Shown here one piece after another: positions 10,693-15,302 of a stretch of 15,302 bases of DNA. The stretch is taken from positions 1 to 15,302 of the forward strand of contig JALNQF010000741.1 of assembly GCA_028456385.1 (NCBI GenBank), read 5' to 3'. The position numbers and the translations under genes were made by a program. The notes below the pieces were generated by a model. That model made no database searches and was not told the origin of the DNA. It worked only from the letters and a program-made list of their open reading frames with translations. This stretch comes from Ophiosphaerella korrae. Lineage: Eukaryota; Ascomycota; Dothideomycetes; Pleosporales; Phaeosphaeriaceae. Positions within the stretch are counted from its first letter, which is position 1; every line of letters starts with the position of its first letter.

Positions 10693-11877
10693 TACTAGTA
10701 AGCGCTACTTATACCTATCTATAATCTTATAGCTTCTAGTAGTAAGCTTAGCTATATAGGTAGTTATATTTTAAGTTAGTACTTAAGCTTAAGCTTAGCT
10801 TAGATCTTCTAAACGTTATAAATATACTAGCTCCTTAATTAGTAGTTTAGAGCTTATACTCCTATAATAGAGCTAAGTAGATACTACTAATTTACTTTAG
10901 CGTAAGTACCTTTAAGCTAAGGACTAAGCTCTAGATTACTAATTAGCTTATTATCTAAGCTTAGTCTAGAGCTAGCTTTAGTATTAACGCCTCTAAGAAA
11001 TCTTATACTACAAGCTCGCCTATTACCTCTATAATATTATACGCGATTATATACTAATATAGGCGTAGCTACTTATTATACTAGAGCTTTAGTAATTATT
11101 ATCTTTAGCGAGCCTTTTATAGATAGGCTTAGTATTAAGCTTAAATAAGATTACTAGCGCTAGTATTAGATAGAGCTAGTAAGCTCTTTAGCGTTTAGAT
11201 AAGCTCTTATAATATAGCTTTATTATTTATAAGTAGAGTTATCTTAGCTATTACTAGATAACTTAGATTAACTATAGCGTTTACCTAGGCGCTTAGAGCT
11301 CTAAGGCGTACTATTTACAATACCTAGGTATCTTTTATAGCTTAGTATTTCTCTATTATAAGCTTATAAGTAGCTACTTCTTTTACTATTACTAGGCTCT
11401 TTAGTTTAAGTTAAACTAGTTTGTTAGCGTAGATATTAGAGACGTTATTAGCTTCTAGATTAACTAGCTACTAGATACCTAGCTTAAGAGTATTATAATA
11501 GAGTTATATAAACTATACTAGCTATTATAAGTACTTATTAAGTAAAGTAGTACTTTTATTAAGTAGAGTAATCTTACTATAAGATATTATAAGCGTTTAA
11601 GTAATAGATAAGATAAGATAAGATAAGATAGGAGTATACTAAGCTTATAATCTCTTGCTATAGTATATAGGATAGAACTATTAAGTAATTTTTAGTACTA
11701 GGCTTATAACTATTATAAGATATAAGCTTAGAAATAAGTAGGAGATAATTATTAATTCAAGAGCTATCTAAGCTAGGCTACTTATATATAGTAGAGTAGC
11801 TCGAATAGCTTATATAGCTTACTTACTACTATAGGCTTACTTAAATTATATAGAGTAAAGTACTAACTTATAATATA
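10693..11877 (-). repeat. copia-3 5' LTR, full-length copy (about 1.19 kb)
   Basis: Direct repeat of 4624-5324, here including the 493 bases (11218-11710) absent from the left copy. It is less mutated: CpG is kept at many sites where the left LTR has TpA, for example around 10934, 10986, 11041 and 11190. It contains a GATAA microsatellite at 11607-11632. The word CTTATAATATAG occurs both at the internal junction (11206-11217) and, with a 2-base difference, at the right end (11867-11880), which could have promoted unequal recombination. Confidence 0.78.
11607..11632. repeat. (GATAA)5 microsatellite in LTR
   Basis: About five GATAA units. The equivalent place in the neighbouring partial tandem copy (about 12248-12266) has only a degenerate version with GATAAAATAAGATAAAA, so the array expanded in this copy or decayed in the other. 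Confidence 0.85.
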
Positions 11878-12507
11878 TAGCTTTATTATTTATAAGTAAA
11901 ATTATTTTAGCTATAACTAGATAGCTTAGATTAACTATAGTATTTACTTAAGTACTTAGTACTCTAAAGTATACTATTTATAATATCTAAGTATTTATTT
12001 TAGCTTAGTACTTACCTATTATAAGCTTATAAGTAGCTACTTATTATATAGATACTAAGCTCTTTAGTTTAAGTTAAATTAGTTTATTAATATATATATT
12101 AAGAGTATTTTTAGCTTCTAAGTTAATAAGCTTCTAAATACTTAGCTTAAGTATATTATAGTAAAGTTATATAAACTATACTAGTTATTATAAGTACTTA
12201 TTAAGTAAAGTAATCTTACTATAAAATATTATAAGTAATTAAATAATAGATAAAATAAGATAAAAGTATACTAAGCTAATAATCTCTATATATAGTATAT
12301 AGAATAAAACTATTAAGTTATATTTAGTACTAAGATTCTAACTATTATAATATATAAGCTTAAAAATAAGTAAAAAATAATTATTAATTAAAAAGCTATT
12401 TAAGCTAAGCTATATATATATAGTAGAGTAGCCTAAATAGCTAATATAGCTTACTTACTACTATAAGCTTATTTAACTTATATAGAGTAAAGTTTTAATT
12501 TATAATA
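11878..12507 (-). repeat. Tandem partial copy of the copia-3 LTR
   Basis: Bases 11878-12507 repeat 11215-11877 in direct tandem (period about 663), beginning TAGCTTTATTATTTATAAG in both. This copy is much more heavily RIPed: GCGTTTACCTAGGCGCTTAG in the first copy corresponds to GTATTTACTTAAGTACTTAG here. It lacks the left 520 bases of the LTR. It is either an unequal-crossover duplication or the end of another copy of the same element. Confidence 0.8.
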
Positions 12508-12700
12508 ATATTTTATATAACTTAGTCTTTTTCTAACTACTTTAGTAAAAAAAATTATACTAAAATACTTAATTTAAGCTAATAACTCTAAATAAGCCTA
12601 ATAAATAAATAATTAGAGATCTTATTAAAATTTAAAGTTAATATATACTTAGGTATTATTTACTATATAATTTAAAGTACTAAGTAGTATACTATACTTA
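12508..12700. other. Leader or truncated 5' region of copia-2, no motif seen
   Basis: Only about 220 bases separate the tandem LTR fragment from the first integrase motif of copia-2. Gag and protease, normally over 1 kb, are therefore missing, and no LTR of the copia-1/copia-2 family or primer-binding site was found here. Confidence 0.4.
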
Positions 12701-15092
12701 TAAGCTTTAGACTACTAAAGTACTAGTACTACTATAGTATAAAAGACTTAGCTATCTTAAACTAGCTATAATTAAATATCTTATCTAGTAAGCTTAAAAA
12801 GTATATATAAAAAAAGTATCTATAGTCTAGTATACTATATATAGTAAAGCTAAGATAAAGTAGTAAGTTAGCTATATACTAAGAATTAGTTATAAAGAGC
12901 TAAGAGAAAAACTCTCTATAAACTTCTATTTATATTTAGTATAAAGTATTACTAAAAAGAAAAGCTAAATACTTATTACTAATAAGTACTTAAAGCTATA
13001 GTAAGACTTTTACTTTACTAATTACTAGCTTACTAAATTAATTATTAAAGTATTCTTAAATATAGTCTAATTCTTAAAGAATTAGTATAGTATCTTAAAT
13101 AAAATAATTAAAGCTAATAACAAGATTATAATAGTAAAACTAGAAGTTTAGCGTAAGTTAAACTTGTAAGGTATTACTATTAAACTTTTAGTACTAGATA
13201 CTTAATCCTAAAATAGAAAAGCTAAGCGCGCTAAAAAAAAATTAATAAAAAAAAAGTATATAGTATATAACTTAATATAAATTTAGTATAAAAACTTTAG
13301 GTAAAATTATATAAGCTAAAGTTTATCTATATAATTAAATAATAAGTTACTAAAATAACTAAAAGATACTATATAAAGTATTCTTTATAAAAGTTACTAT
13401 AAACTAAAAAATTATAGTATTAATAAAATAACTAGCTTAACTTACCTAAAAGTATATAAGTATAAATCCTTTATAATATCTAATAATATATATTATAGTA
13501 TATTAAAGTTATAATATTTAGATTTAAAAGTATAGATTAGCTACTTTATAAAATACTACTTATTAAATATCTACTAGATTTAAGTACTATATATAGCTAA
13601 AGTAATAAGTATATAAAATATAATCTTTAATAAGTAAATAATCTTTAATAATAAAATAAAAGATCTAATAAATAACTTTATAAATTAAATACTAAAAGAG
13701 ATTACAACTAAAATTAAAATAAATACGCTCTTAGTACTATTATAAAAGCTAAAAATAAAGTCTTTTTATAAAAATAAAACTAAGATATATATATAAATAA
13801 TAATAATATAGATTTACTTTACTACTACTATAGAAGAAAGATTATAGATTACTATCTAACTCTTCTACTATTTCTACTTCTAGTAGTAGTACTAGTATAT
13901 TTAATAACTATAGATTAAATAAAATTAATAGTATATAATAACTATAGCTTACTTAAAACTATACTATAAGTAGTAACTTTTATAGCTAGTACTTAAGTAA
14001 GTAACTTTAAAAAATATTAAAAAGAGCTTATAAATAAAGCTAAGATAAAAAATATACTTATAAATAGACTAAAGCTTTACTATAATTAACTTTTATTTCT
14101 ACTTTTATACTAAATAAATATAAATAGCTATCTAATAAGTAAACTATTTAAAAAGGCGAAGTTATCTTACTTAAATAGCTAGTACTAGATAAGATTATAG
14201 ACTAAAGTACTAGCTAAACCTATCTAGTATACTAGCTAGTAGATACTAGACTATATATAAGTATATATATATAAGCTTAATAAATATTATTACTTTATTA
14301 AATATAAAGTTTAACTTATTATATAAAGAGACTAGTAATAAAATATTATAGTATAAGAGACTTATACTATAATACTAGCTAGCTAATCCTTTTAGATACT
14401 TAATACTATTACTACTAAATATAATCTTAAATTAACATAGTATAATATAACTAATACTTTTATTTATATAGTACTAAACTAAGAGATTTATATAAGAATA
14501 CTAAAGAGATACTAAAAGAAAAGTATAATCTTTAGAGTCTAAAAAGCTTTATATAGTTTCTAGATCTTACTTCTTTTATAGTATAAAGAATTTATAGCTA
14601 TACTTAAAGCTATAAGCTTTTAAATAGTACTATATAAACTATACTATATAGTTAAAAATAAAGTTATTATCTTCTTTTAAATAAATAATAATATTATTAT
14701 ATATAATAAGAAGAAGACTAAAGAAGTATAGTAAGAAAGTAACCTTCTAAAAGAAAAGTATACTATTACTAAATAAATAGATTTCTAATAGTTTCTTAGT
14801 ATTAAAGTAATTTAAGATAGAGAGTAATATATAATTTAACTACTATAAGTAGTATATATTAATAAGATAAGTTAGCTTATAGATAAACTATATATCTATT
14901 ATAATATACTTATAGCTACTACTAAACTTAAAACCTATAATAGTTAGGTAACACTATCTAAGATTAATAAATACTAACGTAAAATTAGTTTACTTCTATT
15001 TACTACTATAACTACTTAGCTAGATATAGCTTTTATAATATTATAACTAGCTTAATTTTTTATAAACTTAAGTACTACTTACTATAAAGATA
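12700..15092 (+). pseudogene. copia-2: Ty1/copia pol relic (integrase + RT), interrupted
   Basis: The integrase zinc-binding start reads L-stop-YKRLSYL (original LWHKRLGHL) at 12732, with a CxxC-equivalent near 12830. The integrase catalytic end reads GITIKL...NRKAKRA (original GITIE...NGxAERA) from 13170 in the same frame. RT follows: ETYTIILAS at 14357, KALYGF near 14550, xINN (original xVDD) at 14678-14689, FLSIKVI at 14792 and TTxLDIAF at 15011. The RT motifs share one frame, but it differs from the integrase frame, so a 1-2 base indel or a small rearrangement lies between about 13240 and 14357. Bases 14722-15092 align with copia-1 at 806-1176, where this copy is more strongly mutated. 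The frame stops at 15092 because another transposon has inserted; RNase H should resume beyond the window. The 5' part (gag, protease) is missing. Confidence 0.85.
15091..15092. other. TA target site of a DNA transposon insertion
   Basis: Copia-1 reads CTATAAAGCTACTAATT around 1167-1181; copia-2 reads CTATAAAGATA and then the new sequence CAGTGGGG. The alignment breaks immediately after a TA present in both copies (1175-1176 and 15091-15092), as expected for TA-specific integration. The duplicate TA would lie at the other end, outside the window. Confidence 0.75.
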
Positions 15093-15302
15093 CAGTGGGG
15101 TGACACGAAAAAAAAGCCCAAAAAAAAGTTATAGTTTTTAACTAGTAATAACTCTCGGAATAAAATAGCTAAAAATATAAGCGAACATAAATCTTAAAGA
15201 AAATATCTAGGACTTTATTTTAGCATACTACAAATTTTGATTACTAAGCAAATACAAGCTAGGATTTGAACTGTTTAGAGGACTTTTTTTTTCGTAAAAT
15301 TC
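15093..15302. mobile_element. 5' end of an un-RIPed TA-targeting DNA transposon or MITE
   Basis: Starting at CAGTGGGGTGACACG the base composition changes at once: about 13 CA/TG dinucleotides occur in 210 bases, against roughly 65 in the preceding 15 kb. The CAGTG start directly after TA resembles termini of the Tc1/mariner/pogo group. Two adenine-rich tracts follow (15108-15115 and 15120-15127). An inverted copy of ACGAAAAAAAAG lies at about 15283-15295. No transposase frame is visible in the 210 bases, so an autonomous element and a short MITE are both possible. The family is inferred from the TA target and the terminus, not from a protein. Confidence 0.65.

Larger units (their letters stand above)
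4624..11877 (-). mobile_element. copia-3: nearly complete RIPed Ty1/copia retrotransposon
   Basis: Direct repeats at 4624-5324 and 10693-11877 bound an interior of about 5.4 kb that encodes, on the minus strand, integrase, then reverse transcriptase, then RNase H. That order is diagnostic of Ty1/copia (Pseudoviridae type) as opposed to gypsy. A purine-rich stretch abuts the left repeat on the minus strand, so the left repeat is the 3' LTR and the right one the 5' LTR. No matching 5-bp target-site duplication is visible: bases before 4624 read TAAAC and bases after 12507 read ATATT. The outer edges have therefore probably been rearranged. The element is dead, with dozens of TAA/TAG codons in pol. 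It belongs to a different copia family from copia-1 and copia-2. Confidence 0.8.

Noticed and set aside
12508..12730. 5' LTR and gag of copia-2
   Set aside because: There is no match to the putative copia-1 LTR and too little space for gag and protease; the element appears 5'-truncated.
1..15092. AT-rich bacterial, organellar or viral genome
   Set aside because: No intact genes, near-zero CA/TG on both strands, and recognisable fungal-type copia and gypsy relics; AT-biased replicons do not lose CA/TG specifically.
15258..15275. tRNA B-box-like sequence on the minus strand (GTTCAAATCC), hinting at a SINE or tRNA fragment
   Set aside because: The flanking bases cannot form a T-arm stem and no A box is seen at the right distance; a chance match is likely.

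Overview
This window looks like an AT-rich, transposon-derived block from a filamentous ascomycete (Pezizomycotina) genome that has been through very heavy repeat-induced point mutation (RIP). From base 1 to 15092 the dinucleotides CA and TG are almost absent and TA is hugely over-represented. A hand scan found only about 30 CA and 35 TG in 15 kb, where several hundred of each would be expected. No intact protein-coding gene remains. All recognisable genes are retrotransposon relics whose Gln and Trp codons became TAA/TAG. TGA stops are rare because TG itself is gone.

Layout, left to right. (1) Bases 1-281, minus strand: end of a Ty3/gypsy gag relic running off the left edge. It is followed by a non-coding stretch, possibly its LTR, holding a 14-bp minisatellite. 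(2) Bases 806-1825, plus strand: 5'-truncated Ty1/copia pol (end of reverse transcriptase plus RNase H), then a polypurine tract and the start of a 3' LTR near 1833 ('copia-1'). (3) Bases 2057-4620: very AT-rich DNA with microsatellites and an unrecognised minus-strand coding relic (about 3050-4260). (4) Bases 4624-11877: a nearly complete Ty1/copia element on the minus strand ('copia-3'), with direct terminal repeats on both sides of a 5.4-kb interior holding integrase, reverse transcriptase and RNase H in one unshifted frame. One LTR lacks 493 bp. The other is followed by a 630-bp partial tandem copy (11878-12507). (5) Bases 12508-15092, plus strand: a second copy of the copia-1 family ('copia-2'), with integrase and reverse transcriptase. 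(6) Bases 15093-15302: start of a DNA transposon that has NOT been RIPed. It begins CAGTGGGG directly after a TA, exactly where copia-2 stops aligning with copia-1.

The history reads as nested insertions and rearrangements of retrotransposons, RIP of the whole block, then insertion of a TA-targeting (Tc1/mariner/pogo-like) element into the mutated DNA. In each of the three repeat pairs one copy keeps CpG (and CpT) sites where the other has TpA or TpT. So CpA loss is essentially complete, while CpG/CpT loss varies between copies. I saw no functional host gene, RNA gene or CRISPR.
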